Below, piece by piece: positions 20,103 through 35,100 of a stretch of DNA of 64,000 nt (position 1 is the first letter of the stretch; each line of letters opens with the position of its first letter). This DNA comes from Clavelina lepadiformis (Eukaryota > Chordata > Ascidiacea > Aplousobranchia > Clavelinidae): positions 19,098,501 to 19,162,500 of the forward strand of contig NC_135247.1 of the NCBI RefSeq assembly GCF_947623445.1. The letters are read 5' to 3'. Under the pieces are notes generated by a model. The model worked only from the letters and a program-made list of their open reading frames with translations. It did no database searches and was not told the DNA's origin. The position numbers and the translations under genes were made by a program.

Positions 20103-23100
20103 ATGGCTCTCACAGTGAAATTATTTCTACTTGTCATTTTCTTTGTTTTTACAAGTTCTGCAAAATCAGGTGAAAATATGTGCTGGTATTTAGGTATCAA
20201 TCTCACTGGTTAAACTGTATATTACTCAATCATTTTGTTTTTTGTGCCAGCTTCTTGTTTATAACTAAATGTCATGTTTGACGACAGTACATTGTACAGA
20301 GTGGCTTTTTGTTCGTGTTTGTACGAGCTTGTTGGATGATTCCCACGATTAAACCATGTACTTAGCAGTTTGTCAATAGCATGGTTAAGTATTTGGAGAG
20401 CAATCAATGGCACATTGACTAAATTTGGTGGAAAAACTGCTAAAATGTGATCTAATACCTTAGTTCGATCTTTTGCTAACATAACGAAAACTGAATGTCT
20501 GTGTATTTGGTGCTGCTACAGAAACATTTTTCAGGATAAAAAAAGAACTTCTGGTTTATGCAATTTTATCTGTCTCTTGGTTAATTATCATTTATATGCT
20601 GATTGAAGACTGCTAGTAATTATGTTAAGAATTTACTACAACACAAGCGATACCTTGTTTGACTTATTTTATTTCAATATATCCAGAAGTTTCCTGTCCA
20701 TCAAAAAGTAATGCAGCGAACCCTTGTCAAAATCATGGAACTTGTGTTTCGGTTCCGGATGGAGAAGACTTTTGCAGGTGACAAAGCCTTCTTCTTTCTA
20801 CTCGCACATTGTTTTCCAGAGCAGCTGAACGCAGTACATTATTATCATAGCAAACTAGCAAAGTATCTCTACAATTTATGTTTTTGTTGTAATTTGGACA
20901 ATTTCTGTGATTCCAACAACACCTTTCATGATATAATTGTTCTAAAATCATGTGGGTCTTTGTGTGACTTGCAAGTATGTAGCCCCCCCCTAGCTTATCT
21001 TGGTCATAGTTTCTTGGATTTGCAAGATAAGGCCGCGCTGCTCGTTTCGCTTGGATAGCAGTGCTGGAGTGGACCACTCTGCCTTTGTTAGCTGATATCA
21101 CTGAGAAAGCTCTCCAAAGTCGCCTCGTCTGTGGTAATCTCACACCGCTTGGCAAACATAGTGCCCTTAAATCAATGAAGTGGCTTCCAGCAGTTTAACT
21201 TACCAGTTGTCCATACATTTTGCTCTGTGGTAATGTTACATCCCCAATCACTGTTAACATATTTAACTTATTGCCGCTTGCCGCTTGTTTTCATATAAAC
21301 ATGCTCGATGTCCGCTTTAACGTATTGACGTCACTTATCCAACAGGGAACTGCGATTATATTAGTCATCCCGGCTGCAGGTGCAGCATAGGCTCGATTAT
21401 AGCGTTCGGATTTCCACAAAGAATTTGCAATGTTGCCAATAAAAGCGCGCGCCTTTTTGAATTTAATTGTTTCGTCATAATCTACCCGCTGGGGCGTGAG
21501 GTTGCTAATTTTCTTTTAAATTTTAAGCCTTTGACCTGTTTTTTCGATGTGGTTGTCGGCCATTATTTCGCGCGCACCATTGTTTTCGATATTGAGGGAA
21601 AAACGATTTCGGATTTGCTTTCAATTGTGAAGCCATAAACACAACAACGAACGCTCGATTAGATGTGCGTTATTGTTTTCACGCAGGCGCTCTTATTAAA
21701 TCGTCATCCATATTGCTTCAACTGCTCCTTTTCACGGCTCCATGAGAAGTGGGGCATTGGTAGATTTAAACATAGATGAACGGCGCAGTATCTCCCAGAT
21801 GGTGTTTAATTCGAAAATAATATTTTCTTCAGTTTTGCTTTCGTCGCCTGGAAACTTGTCTGGGCACCAAGGTTTTCTTTTTTTGTAATTTGATTTGTTG
21901 CGAGTTCGATCAATTTGTGACAAGGCTGCTCTAATTGAGGGCTGGCGTATTACAACTCATATATGTGTGGGTACGTCTCCTCTTTCCATCCTATTGTCGG
22001 ACATTAAACTATAAACCGAACTACAAGCTCGCTGCTATTCTCATCAAACAGTAAACGATTTCTATTGTGACGTTCCAAATTATATTGTGAGGTCACAATG
22101 AAATGTCATGAGAAGGCAACAACATGAAGTGTTCTCATCGAGATGAATCGCTCCGTTGAATTGTGGAAGTCATTTTACCTCGAAGTTTTTGTTCCGATGT
22201 CGGTGTTAGGTTTCATAAAGCGCTTGTAATGTTTGCCTTTCATTCCATTGTTTCAATGCTGGAGGAAAGGGGCGACATTAGTGTGTTGTTTGGATTATTC
22301 TGCCGAACAAAACTCATAAGTTTGAACCATAGGAAGGAATTACCTTCGGCTCAATCTGATCACGTTTTTAATAAATTTACGTCCTAGTGGTGGTCGGCAT
22401 TTTTTGATTTTTATAAAGGTTACAATTCACTTGTCGTGCCATTTATACAACTTCCCTAATGGGAAAAAGTGTTTAGCGCTGCTGTGCCTGGGTCAGGTTT
22501 TCGAATAAGCACTTGTTGTATTTTCATTGTATTCGAGTGGTTGCGCAATTACTTTTGTAATATCTCAAGTTACCAGCCAGCGCATTCCTGACTCTCTCAT
22601 TGCGCTCTTCTGTTAACGCTTGTGCGCTTTTAAAGGAATTACCTCTCGTCGGTTTGTGAGTCAGCCCGGGTTTTGTTACCACCATAAGCGGCCGCTTGCC
22701 CAATTCCAATGACGGGTTCACTTAATATACTCGCTGCTATATCCGCAACACCATGCTGTGATGCACATCCAAACATCGATCTTCTGACATTTTTACGTCT
22801 GTATTTATCGTTTATGACGTCGCAATGGAATTAACTGTCGTAATTGCCAGCTTTCTTTTGTAATGAAATTGATGGTGACGTAGTGCAAGTAATATCGCAG
22901 CGACTTAAGTTTTCCTGATAGATTTGATGAAATTTTTTTGATAACATTTTTGTTTGCCTAACTTTGTTGACAGCCGCGCGCTCCTTGTAATATATCGTAC
23001 ATATTGCGGCCGCCGCTTAAATATTCACCAATATGTAACTGGGACTGATTTCAGCGATAAATTGACTCGGTATGGACGTGGCCGCGCAGGTTGATTGCCT

Positions 23101-26100
23101 GTTTTCTACGTCACAATGATCTCATAATAAGAGCTCTGCCACGAAACTGGCTCGTATTCTATTAATGGTTTCCTGTCCTACGCAGAGCTCGTTGGAAGGA
23201 GAATGTTGTGATTGTGTTCCAGCCTTGTAGTGGTGATTCCTTATAACTTGTGCATAATCCTCTGTATCTTGCGCTTATGTGTTGTACTGCGCTTTTACGC
23301 AGCTTGGTCCAAATTTCAAATTTCGTTCGCGTCCAAATTTCATTTTGTCGGATTGTGCAGTTGGATAAAGTTTTCAATTACGTAATATTTATTTGAAAGT
23401 AAAAAATAATGTTCCCTGCTTTCACATCACTGTCAAATCTCTTTCCCGCTTCACAACAAACGCCATACCCACAACTTTCCATTTCACCTTGCCTGCCTAT
23501 GACGTCATAGAACCAGGAGACACGGTTGATTGATTTTTGACAGATCCTTTATTTTGAGCTTAAGTTGTGGCATGTGGGCGAATTATGTAGGTGGAGCAGC
23601 ACGAAGCTATATTTTGTATTTATGTGAATACCTGCTAGGAACGGTGGCCCTTGACGTTGAAATTTCTTAATGATGTCATTATCACTGACGTTCCTTGTCA
23701 TTGTGTGGCTGGTGTCGTCAAAAATTAAATGGTTGATAAAAATTGGCGGGTTCGAGAAAATATTTCGTCTTTTATCTGAAAGTGCGGGTTGAAAGCTGTC
23801 GACGTCAAAATTGAACAGCGGCGAGTGAATCCACGGGCAGGTGTTATGCGGGGGTTGTTATGAAGCCGGTAGAAGCCTGTGGCTACATGTGGACGTCGCC
23901 GTCGTTTCGTTATGACATGGACTTGCGCTTGGAAAAGGTTCTAAGCATCATATCAAGCCGCCTACCAGCCGAGTTATTTTTATACGCTCTGGTGTTGTTC
24001 GTGTCTCGGCGTCTTCTATCGCTACGAGGCCTCCGCTTATTTCACCACTTCTTCATGTCGGCTTCGTTTAAATATTTTTACGGGGAGGTTACTTTCGCTC
24101 TTGTTTGCGCGCTTGATATTTCGCGCTACCGTCTGCTGTGTTCGCTCTCCAACTGCGTCAGAGCTAGAAAATCAAATGAAGTTTTCTCGAAGACTCACCG
24201 CTGTCATCAATTTCTCTGCTGGATATGTAATGATCGAATAATACTGTATTGTGACGTTGTACCGCAACAGAGCGTGACCTGGTTACACATCCTCGTGATA
24301 TTGGCGCACGCGCAGTTGTGAACTAACAGGAGCTTCGAACGTGTTCGACCATTTCCTCGTCTTCCGCTATATCGTGGGAACCAACACGAAGTCCTTCCTC
24401 TCAGCTTTGGCTCGGACCAGCTTCTACAACGCCAAGTTCTTCTCAGCTTCAACCATGCCGTGAGCTTTTAAGCGGAAATCGACGCCACGAAGCGCTTGCT
24501 CTTCTTCAAGCAGATCGTGGCGTTTGTTGGGGCTGCAGTTGCGACGTAATGCTTCGATTCACACACAAGTGCCATCTAACGTAACCCCACTGCCCACTTC
24601 TCGCTTTCGACTAATCGCGGTTTTGGTAAAATGCCGACGTCATAAACAATAAGGGATCGGAAACAGATGTTTTACGAAATTATCGCCGACTAACCAAGTC
24701 GTATCGGTGGAAATTTATCAGCGATTAGAAGAATAATTTGCAAATATATCTATAAACCGAATGTATCAATAAATGTTTTCGTCTAAGGGGGTTGAAAACT
24801 TGAAAGGAGTGGTGCGTGGATAGATCGATGCCTGGGGCGGCCAATTTTCTTCAGTCAACTGCGCGTTTGTGTTTGGGAAATAATTTCGTTTAATCACAGG
24901 CTTCAGCGGCAAGGTGCGGCATTGACCTGCGCAACTTCACCACGAAAATTTCCTTGGAAACTCGCGCCCACAACGTCCTGTGAGGCCGGGACTAGTTACA
25001 CACAGCGTGGGCTGGACACGTATTAAGTTTAATTACTTGATTAATATGCTAAATTGCTTGATATCAATCTCTGAAACACGGACAAGCTTGCTGGTTCTTG
25101 CGGCGTCTGCTGTGTTGGTTTTACGGCAACAACAGGTTGCAAGTGCCGTCACATTTGATGATGGTCGTTGTGATGATTTATCAAATTCAACGCAGCTACT
25201 TGCGAATATTCTGCGTCAACTGATAATTTTCAAAATTTTTATCATTCCATGTCTCCCATGCCCCATGGTGTGTCAGGACCTCGTCTATGACGTATAACAG
25301 CGATTTTCGCCTTGTGCCAGATGTCACCATATCGCCGCGTTTCTGTCTTGCATGAATGACACGTCCTGGGTCGCCCTCACCCGCTGCGTGTGTTGAGTCG
25401 GTTTCAACGAACGCTGCTGTCATACAAGGGTACACACACACACACACACACACACATGGTCTATCACAACACATCGCACAGAATTATCTTAAATCTTCAA
25501 CTCTCAAAGCTTTGGCGATCACTTCACAACGTTGGTTGTTATTTCGAACATTTGTCGCGATGAAACATCACCTCGGACTGTCGTAAGCGTGAGAAAACCT
25601 TGGGCTTATCTTTAAAGGAGGTAGCTTCGAATGCAGTCGGGCGTTAAGCGTATTCAGGAATTTTAATATCACTGCCGTGGGTTCTTTGTCCTACTTGCTA
25701 TTTCGAGTGGGATTTGTCGGGATTGTTACGTCACAGCCCTGCAATATGACTCGTGTGTGAGGCAGAGGAGTCTCAACAAAATTGACTCTGCTTGACTCGT
25801 ACGAGCTCCTTCAGAAACATTCAATCTTCCCAACGACGCTTCATCTTTTCTGGCCAACTTGCAGTCGAACCGTCGGTCAGAGAACAAACACTTACAGGCG
25901 GAAGTGTTGCTCTGTCAGTGGCAGTTGATCGTGACGTCACCGATATCAAGTTTGACTCTCTGTTGCCTCTATCGGTTGCAAATACGTCATCGTTAGTGTC
26001 GATGGACTGCGAGGTACAAGTTGTAAGTGTTGAGATGTTTCCACTCCACCGCCCGAGGTCTGGTATATGTTGCATGCTGCTGCATCGTCGTTGTGTTGTG

Positions 26101-29100
26101 GACAGATTATAGATCAACTTAACCTGATTGGTCAGCTACTTGCGGTACAGATCACGTGATCGTTTTCCCACGCTCGTGCGTCTTGCGTCATAATCCCATT
26201 CTAGAAAGCTGCGTTTGTGCGGATCAGTTTTATTCTTTTAAAAGCTGTAAACCCACAGTGAAGGCCCGATCACGACCAGACTTGGGTACTTTCAACCAAG
26301 TATGAGTTGATTGTTATCTTTTATGGTGTTTATCTTAGATATGTGATGTCTATGTCGTGACCTTTACCTTCCCCTCAGACGCGTTTTTGCGATCATGAAG
26401 TGTTGCTCTGATTCCAAAGATTTCTGCCTCATTTTAACATCTCTTTGTGACGTTAATTTGACGTTTGACCCAGCATTGAGCTGGTTCTACTTCGGGGATG
26501 GTGTAAAGCGGTAATTTTATTCCCCAGTGCTTGCCAACAACTAAGCTTAAACCGGAAGTTATGTTTGTTGCGTCACGAGCAAAAATCGTTTAAAGAGTTT
26601 CTTACCTTAATACAGACCCCGGAATAATTTAAACCCTGTTTAAGAATTCTGCATAAAAATTTTTGGCAACTTCTTCACTTTTAATGATCGTATAATGACG
26701 TCATTTCTGTGCCGGATCCCGTTCAAATGACTTGACAAGCGAGCTGCAAATTTGAACAACAGTTCAAGATGAATAATTGAAAAACAATTGCCGTTGGTCA
26801 CATCTGGCCCTGGTCGGTGTGAAGGGAATGCGAAACCCCGCTCATGAATACTTGATGCCGCTGTGAGCCGCAAGTGTTAACATGTTCATCCGCATAATTG
26901 CACCACGTTCTTACACGTAATAGATGACCCATTGTGACGATTACAATAATTTGTTGTGTCACAACTTGTGCGAACCGAGCATTGGAACGGCTTAGCCGCG
27001 ATAATGACCTTGAACCGGGGTTGGTTTATTTTTTCAAGCGGTAATTCGCAGTTTTTGAAACCGAGTTGAACCGGCAATGCGGTGCTGTACAGACCCACTG
27101 CGAACTTCGATGAACTAAATTTTGTTAAATTGCAAGGTTTGAGAATTCGTTGATTGCGTGTGCAAGGAATTAAGCTTAAATTAACCGCGTCCTTTACGCT
27201 TGGCTGATTCTCTCCTAGATCTGGACAGCTTTACCCTTTCTGTGGTGACGTCACATTATCCACGGATCGTAAATTCGTTAATTTCGGGATCTTCGCTATT
27301 TGCTGGGAATTCTTGAATCAATCGGTTATGGTCGTCCCAAGTGGGCGATCTGTTACAGTGGTCGATTGCTTGATGGTGATTTGCGGTGGGGACATGAGAG
27401 AATGATGATCCATCCCCACCGCGTTCACTTTCTGGCCATTTTCTTCCTATATCTGTGCTTTAAGCATACTGTGGGTTCGTATTTAACATGCGGGTGTTAC
27501 CAGGATTAGGCAAAGGTTGTGCTAGCACGATATAATAGACCAATCATAGCAACGCGATGAAAAGGTAAATCGCTGTTTATCCTGGACGCGCGTCACGTGG
27601 AAACCCAACAATGATTAAAGCGAAGTCGCGTTCAGAATTCTTGAACACAATTGCTCTTAAAATACCCGACCAATTAGTTACCGGTTAGTTGCTAATAGTT
27701 GACAGAGACAAAAAGGGTCCAATTACTCTCATTCACTTCGTCGCTTTCTCTCTCCGCTCATCCACTCCAACGCGACGCGGAAGTTGTCCCCTCGTATCAG
27801 TTAGGAATCACTCGCTTTTTATTGTGATGTCACAATAAGTTTTCCTGTGTGATTTCAACGATTAAAGCCGCTGGGTGTGTGTCGAGTTTTGTAAAATTTA
27901 TGAAACGGATATTACGTCATATGTAGTTGACGTGTTCCTGTTCACATCAGGTGATTGGATGAATCCGATTTTGTCCAAGTGTTTTCATGTATTACACCAT
28001 AATCATGCGTTGTTCATGTGTTAACAATTTTAGTTCTAATTTTTCTTGTTTCCTTTCAGCTGTCGACCCGGGTGGGGCGGAAGGTCATGCGGAGTCAGGG
28101 ACAATTCATGTCATCCCACCCCGTGCCAGAACAAGGGTATTTGTTGGTCGGAGGGCGCCAGCAACGATGTCCAGTGGCATTGCTACTGCCCCGGATTCGG
28201 CGGCCGCTCGTGCGAACATATTTGCGAGTGCAGGAACGGAGCGAAGTGCGCTGATGACGGCATGACCTGCTTGTGCCGCGAGGGATACACCGGTAATATA
28301 CACTGGGTACTGCTATGTGCGTGGGTCACGCATGGTGCTGATTTTTGTTTTCCCTGCAGGACCAAAGTGCACGCAGGTTGACTACTGTGTCCCGAGCCCG
28401 TGCCGAAACGGGGGGCGCTGCACCTCCCTGGACAACGCCTTTTCATGCGAGTGCGCCGCCCAGTGGCGAGGTGACACTTGCGAAACAGATGTCGATGAAT
28501 GCACTGAGATCTCTGGGTTATGTCGGGTGAGTGCGGGGCGTTGGTTAAACTTTTAATGAGCTCGGGACTCAAGTTCTTCCATAGATGTGACGTAACTGGT
28601 TTGTATCCACGGTCACTCTTATGCTTCAATTCTCCTCTCTCAGTCGAACTTCGCTGAAATTCCTTTGAGGATTTGTTGTTCTTGTCTATGTTTTGGACTG
28701 TTTGTTATTAGAACGTCAACATTCTCGAGTGTGACGTGTCAAAGTAAACAATTCATAGCGGACAGTCACGTGCGTTGGTCCATATTTTCGCAGAAATTGG
28801 ATTGTCCGATACTTTGATGTCGTTGTTACAACGTCAACACGCATATAGTTGTAAATTTATGACGTAGCAAAACGCAATAATACCTGTCGCGCAGATCTTT
28901 TTCAAGAAATTGTCAAGGATTCAGCAGCGATGCGACTCTTAAGCAAGTTCCTGGGATATTTTCTTCATACTCGCTGTGTGATTTGTTGTCTGTGGCGTCA
29001 TAATGCTCGCGCGGTGTCCAATTGAAATTCGGTTTAAAATTTCACTTCAAATTATTTTTGAACACTCGCATCACGAATCGCCGAGTGCCCTCACAGACGC

Positions 29101-32100
29101 CGCTCGCTCTCCACATGTTCCAGCCGCACTGGATTATTACGTATTTATGAAGTCACAATACTTGGTAGCTGGCTCTTGTCGAGATTCGCTTCAGTTCCGC
29201 GCGCGACCCAGCACGCACACACGTGCCGTTAATTTCCAACGCACGCACCGCAAACGCTGGTCGTGGGAAAGTTGAGTTTTAAAGCGCTCTGAGAGGTTCG
29301 AGCGAGATTAAACAAAGCGATCGCGTCTTGTGCTCTTTCGCGGTCGAAGCGGAGAAAACCAACACCAGTGCTAATTACGCGCCGCTCCTATTGTGTTGTC
29401 ATAACTTAAACGAATGTATCGGGTTGTTTGCTCCCGACCAAGCTCTTATGTCACGCTTCACTGCACGCGCTTGTCTTTTATGTCTGGAAATGTTGGAATA
29501 AAACTTTTCACTTTTCGATATTCCAAATCGATTTTCATAGATTTGACCAGGTTGCCCGGTTACAGACGACTTACTACGAAAAAGTTGAACAAATGGAGGA
29601 TATTAGCGTGGTTAATTCCTTTCCTTGTTTGAAAAAGCTCGATGTTTATCTGCGGTCAACCTGACACACTCGCCCTTCATTAAACAAACCCGACATGCCC
29701 CTCGCCTTAGTCTGCCAGGAGCTCGCAACAGAAGTCAAATTGTCTTTCTCTGCCAATATTTGCTCAAGTCAAGAAGCACTTCATAGTATTGGTGCGGTTG
29801 GCAGCCAATCAAATCCTGACGCGCTTCAATTATCCCTCGAATGACGTATTTGATGGCTTGAGATGTGATTGGTTCTAACTTCGTCATATTCCGTTGGCGA
29901 TGTGCTGTTAATTGGCTCAATATCAATTCTAGAATGGCGGCACCTGCGAGAACACGGTGGGTTCATTCAGCTGCATCTGCCCCGGAGGACACGGAGGGGA
30001 GAGATGCGAGGAGCAGATCAGGGGCAGGACTTCGACTCCTTGCGGCTCCAACCCATGCGGATCGGGCGGAGTGTGCACTGACATCGATTCAAGCTCATAC
30101 GTATGCTCATGCCACGCAGGTACGAGTGAATTTGGTTTTTGTGGAAAATCTTGGCAACCAACGTTGGAAATTATTTTTCCTTCGATGCAGGCTACGAGGG
30201 AACCAATTGTGAAATGAACGTCGATGAATGCTTGAGCGGCCCGTGCAAGAATGGCGCCACCTGCACTGACGCCATAAACTCGGTCGTGTGCCAGTGTGCG
30301 GATGGGTGGATGGGTAAGTCGCCTAAGTCGCCTGCTTCCTGCACCTGGTGAAATTTATCCTCATCTTCACTCTGTTTCAACCCAGGTGCGACGTGCGAGG
30401 ACGATATGGACGAATGTTCAGTCACATCCAACGCTTGCGTCAATGGCGGCACTTGCATCAACACTGACGGTAGCTCATTTTCTTGTTTGTTCACTCTGTT
30501 GAGGGAAATATTTCTGCCCAACAACCTTCCAGTGATTTGTGATATTCTTGGCAAAAATGGGTGTAATTTACCCCAAAATCTCTTTCCAGGGTCGTACAGG
30601 TGCATTTGTGTCAACGGATGGACTGGGGATGATTGTAGCGTCAACATCGACGATTGCGCCACCAACGCTTGCTTCCTTGGCGCCACCTGCCACGACCTCG
30701 TCGTCAGCTTTCGGTGCGAGTGCCCGTACGGCAAAGCAGGTTAGTAGCCTTCCACCTTATGGTGTGCTCGCTCTAGCGCCAGCCTTTTATACCGGGCTAT
30801 ATTTTGTGATGCTATTTTTGCTTCCACGGAAAGTCAAATGGAATCATTGAAGAAAAAATTCCATTACCTCTGTCTCCAATAAACGCTGCGTCGTTTCCTT
30901 CATTGGTCAATTCAGGAGAAACGTTTCCTCGATAGTTCTAGAACGTCGCCGTCGTGCGCATTCAAGCGTGACGTGGTCTTTATGACGTAAAATATTCTCA
31001 TAATTTCCTTTTAAACGAAGGTATGCTTTGCCATCTTGATGATGCGTGTGTCACTGACCCCTCTCCCTGCGCGGCGGGGGCCACCTGCGACACGAACCCC
31101 CTAAACGGGAACGCGATCTGTACCTGCCCGGAGGGATACACGGGAGTCAACTGTTCGACGGACATCGACGAATGCGCCCTCGGTGAGTCGTAAATGGCGG
31201 TGTTCTTGGTGCAGTTCTATGATTTGGACGACGGAACAGTGAGTTCAAAATATTTAGTTCGCCGCGCTTAAGATTTCTATGTGACGCAGGCGACAACCCG
31301 TGTGAGCATGCCGGCTCATGCGTGAACGAGCCCGGAAGTTTTACTTGTCAGTGCGTGGAGGGTTACACGGGACCGAGGTGTGAGAGCAACATTAACGAGT
31401 GCGATTCATCGCCGTGCCGGAATGAAGCGACGTGCCTGGACCAGATAGGAAGCTACCTCTGCGTCTGTGGTCCAGGTCAGTGTTGTTCGTGGACTTGACA
31501 TTTGAGCCGGGTCGCTTCGTCATTTTGATCTTTGAACTTGAACTTGCAGGTTATACCGGCGATGAATGCGACCGCGAGGTCGACGAATGCGACAGCGACC
31601 CTTGTCAGAACGGCGCTGAATGCATCGATTACGTGAACAGATACGAATGCGCTTGCACTGTCGGTGAGTTGCCGCCTCTTGTCTGTCTCTTACAAGCCCG
31701 GATGCAATAAGGTTATGAGCTTGCTGGCGGCTGTTATTTTAACCTGCCCGTGTTCCCAACCAGGGTTCACCGGCGACAACTGTGAGACTAACATAGACGA
31801 TTGCGCGTCCACTCCGTGCCAAAACCACCTCCAGTGCATCGATGGAATCAACGACTACACTTGCGAGTGCCAGCTAGGTAACGACGCGATTCTATTATCA
31901 CGTCACCATATCGCATTGATCCTTTGACTGATTGTGCTGTGACGTAGGTTTCGATGGAAGAAACTGTGAGACGAACATAGACGAATGCGAGTCATCGCCG
32001 TGTCATTACGGAACTTGCGTCGATGGAATCAACAGGTACCTGCATTGCTTTGATAAAAATGATTTTAGCGCAAAGTTCTTATCATTTTACAACGTTATAT

Positions 32101-35100
32101 GTGCTATGATAAAATATCGATTCCCGGAGCGACGACTTCATAGAACAAAGCACGACCGGTTAGACGCCGCAGACTTATCACCTTGTTCTTAGGTTCACCT
32201 GCGACTGCCAAGCCGGTTACGGTGGTGACCTCTGTCAGGGCCAGGTCAACGAGTGTGAACACAATCCATGCCAGAATGGTGGCACCTGCATGGATTTGGT
32301 CGCCACATATGAATGTGATTGCCCGACCGGTACCTCTGGCACCAAGTAAGTGACGCCACGATTATTACGCCACTCATCGCGGCTCAAGACGCCAGCACTG
32401 ACAATGTTTAATTTCCAGTTGTGAGATCAACGTCAATGAATGCGCTTCGAATCCCTGCGTGAACGGCGCATGCCTGGACGGCGTCAACTACTACACCTGC
32501 GACTGCAACCCGGGATATACCGGTAAATAGATTATGACGTCACTATGGAGTGAGGCTTTTGCGCTTATTGAAGTTTCGCTTTGATAATTCTCGAAGGAGA
32601 TTTCGCAAATATACCTTCACCGGGGGAATCGCGCTTCACATGAAGATTAGTTTTATCAATAACTCCGCCATTTTCAAATAAGTTTGGGCGATTTTGTTGA
32701 AAAAAATTAAAAGAATTCTTGGTTAGAATTGTTGCTGCTCGGTCCGAATTATTTCTGAAATTAACTCTCTCTCCAGGACTTCATTGTGAGGCGGATATCA
32801 ACGAGTGCAACTCGAACCCGTGCACCAACGGGGGCACCTGTGAAGACCTGGAGAACGCCTACAAGTGCCATTGCCTAGCAGGTACCTAGCACCTAGCATG
32901 CTCCAATGCACCTGTAGGATCATGTTGTTCATTAGAAATATTTTTCTTCACACTCGCCAATCGCGCAGGTTACAGCGACCACCAGTGCTACACCAACATC
33001 GACGAATGTGAAAGCAGCCCTTGTATCCATGGTGATTGCGTTGATGACGTCAACAGGTAAGCTGCGTGGACCGGTGTGAAAATATGAGATGTGATATTTT
33101 TCGATAAAAAAGGAATTTTATCTGCTCGTAAATGGCCGTGAATCAAACCGAGCTCGTTTTCCCACGCCACGCGATTCCGGTTCGCCCCCCCATAATGCCG
33201 TGTATAGATATCGCTTCCTGCTTCAAATATTGTCGATAATGAGTCGTTTGATAAATTTTTATTGACTGACCTCACATAAACGAACGTTTGCATACTGAGC
33301 GCTAAATAGCGTGATCGGGATTATGACGTGATAACACGTCCGACTAGTGGTCGTGCTCATTTCTTTGTTTTTCATCAGTTGCCAAAATTCATTGTAAGCA
33401 GTTGATCTTGTTATGAAAAATAATCTTTTTACGTCGATCATCGTTTATGACGTGCAAATCGGGATTATTTCGTCGTAATCGTTCGAGCATTATGACTGGA
33501 TTTCACTACAAGGTTAAACAAATACTTAGAGCCTGTCAATATAACTTCGGCTTAACTGTCTTCCAGGTACTCATGCGCCTGCTATGCTGGATATGAAGGC
33601 GACAATTGTGAGCACAACATCAACGATTGTTCGTCATCACCATGTCATAATGGCGCCGTCTGTGTGGATGCAGTTGACTCGTATTCGTGCAACTGCAGGC
33701 CAGGATACGAGGGTAAGCGCATCAATCGTCGTTGGTTTAGGTACCACATGTGCTTATGACGTCGTAATGTTTATTATACGTCATAAAAGGGGTCAATTGT
33801 GAGAGTGACATCAACGAATGCGCGCCTGGTCCTTGCTTGAATGGGGGTACGTGTTCGAACCTGATTGGTCGTTACCAGTGCGCTTGCCCGCCCAAGTACA
33901 CAGGTGAGCCTACCACACGAGGTCGCCATCTTCCCTTCGATTGCATTGTTTATTGACAATAGTCGTCGATGACTCCTTCAATGATCGCTTGTTACCGACT
34001 CACAACTTTGAATGTTTCAGGAGAAAATTGTCAAACTGCCTTGACCCCGTGTGACCCCTCTCCTTGCCAGAATAGCGGTCTTTGCACCCCCAATGCTGAC
34101 TACCTCGGCTACACCTGCACGTGCGCGTCTGGTTTCCAAGGTAACGTCTTCTATTGTTATTGGTCGACGTTGTTATCACGTCACCATCGCTTAGTATCGA
34201 TGTTTCTCAGGTCCCACGTGCGCGAACGATATCAACGAGTGCGTGGAGTCTCCGTGCTTGAACGGGGGGCGGTGCAGGAACCAGGTACCGGGGTACGTGT
34301 GCGAGTGCCTGGCCGGCTACTCTGGGGTTAATTGCCAGTCCGACATCGACGATTGCTTGCCAGGTAAGTGGCTGCGAATTCCTCATATTTGACCCCGTCA
34401 TGGTCCTATAAGCCCCTCAATAGTGGATTAAGCTGGCTTATGTTCACACAGACCCGTGCATGAACGGCGGCAGCTGCATCGACGAGGTCAACTCGTACAA
34501 GTGTCTCTGCGTGAAAGGATTCGACGGAGAGAGATGCCAGAACGAGGTCAACGAATGCGACAGCGGACCCTGCTTGAACGGAGCCACCTGTCAGGATTAC
34601 GTAGACAGCTACGTCTGCAACTGCGCGGTAAGTGATAACGTCACAGTGACATAGCTGAATGAATCGATTCTAAGCTGGCAAAAATTTTCAGGCCGGATTC
34701 AAAGGGACCAACTGCGGGGAGAACATCGACGAATGTACGGAGGGGGCTTGCGTGAACGGGGGCCAGTGTGTTGATGACGTCAATCAGTATTCCTGCAATT
34801 GCTTGTCTGGATTCATTGGTCAGCTTTAAGCGGTTACCTTGCACACTACAGAGTAAAAATGTCATTATTCACCTCCTGAAATGTTGTTATTTATTACATC
34901 ATACAGGGGACCATTGTGAGCAAGATATCGACGAATGTGCGTCATCACCATGTCATAATGGCGCCACTTGCAACCACGGAATCGATTCTTTTACTTGTTT
35001 GTGCCCTTATGGCTTTACCGGGACCACGTGCTCTGTAAGTATGGTGATGTCACAAGCGACATCGTTTGTCAGCAGGTATCAAATTATGACGTATTATGTC

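Larger units (their letters stand above)
20778..28059 (+). other. Notch intron 2 (7.3 kb)
   Basis: By far the longest intron. I see no coding exon. It contains an (AC)n microsatellite, CSL-type sites at 24373-24380 and 26165-26172, and TGACGTCA palindromes at 23500, 25932, 26696 and 27246. A large first-kilobase intron in an otherwise compact gene is a natural place for enhancers, but this is inference. Confidence 0.6.

Noticed and set aside
20733-21155. 140-codon open frame antisense to Notch exon 2
   Set aside because: Overlaps a proven EGF exon on the other strand and shows no family resemblance.
23860-24321. 153-codon open frame in Notch intron 2 (+)
   Set aside because: No recognisable domain, hydrophobic low-information composition, no supporting splice context; probably chance.
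28183-28629. 148-codon antisense frame over Notch exons 3-4
   Set aside because: Shadow of Cys-rich EGF coding sequence; the repeated-looking residues arise from codon bias on the sense strand.
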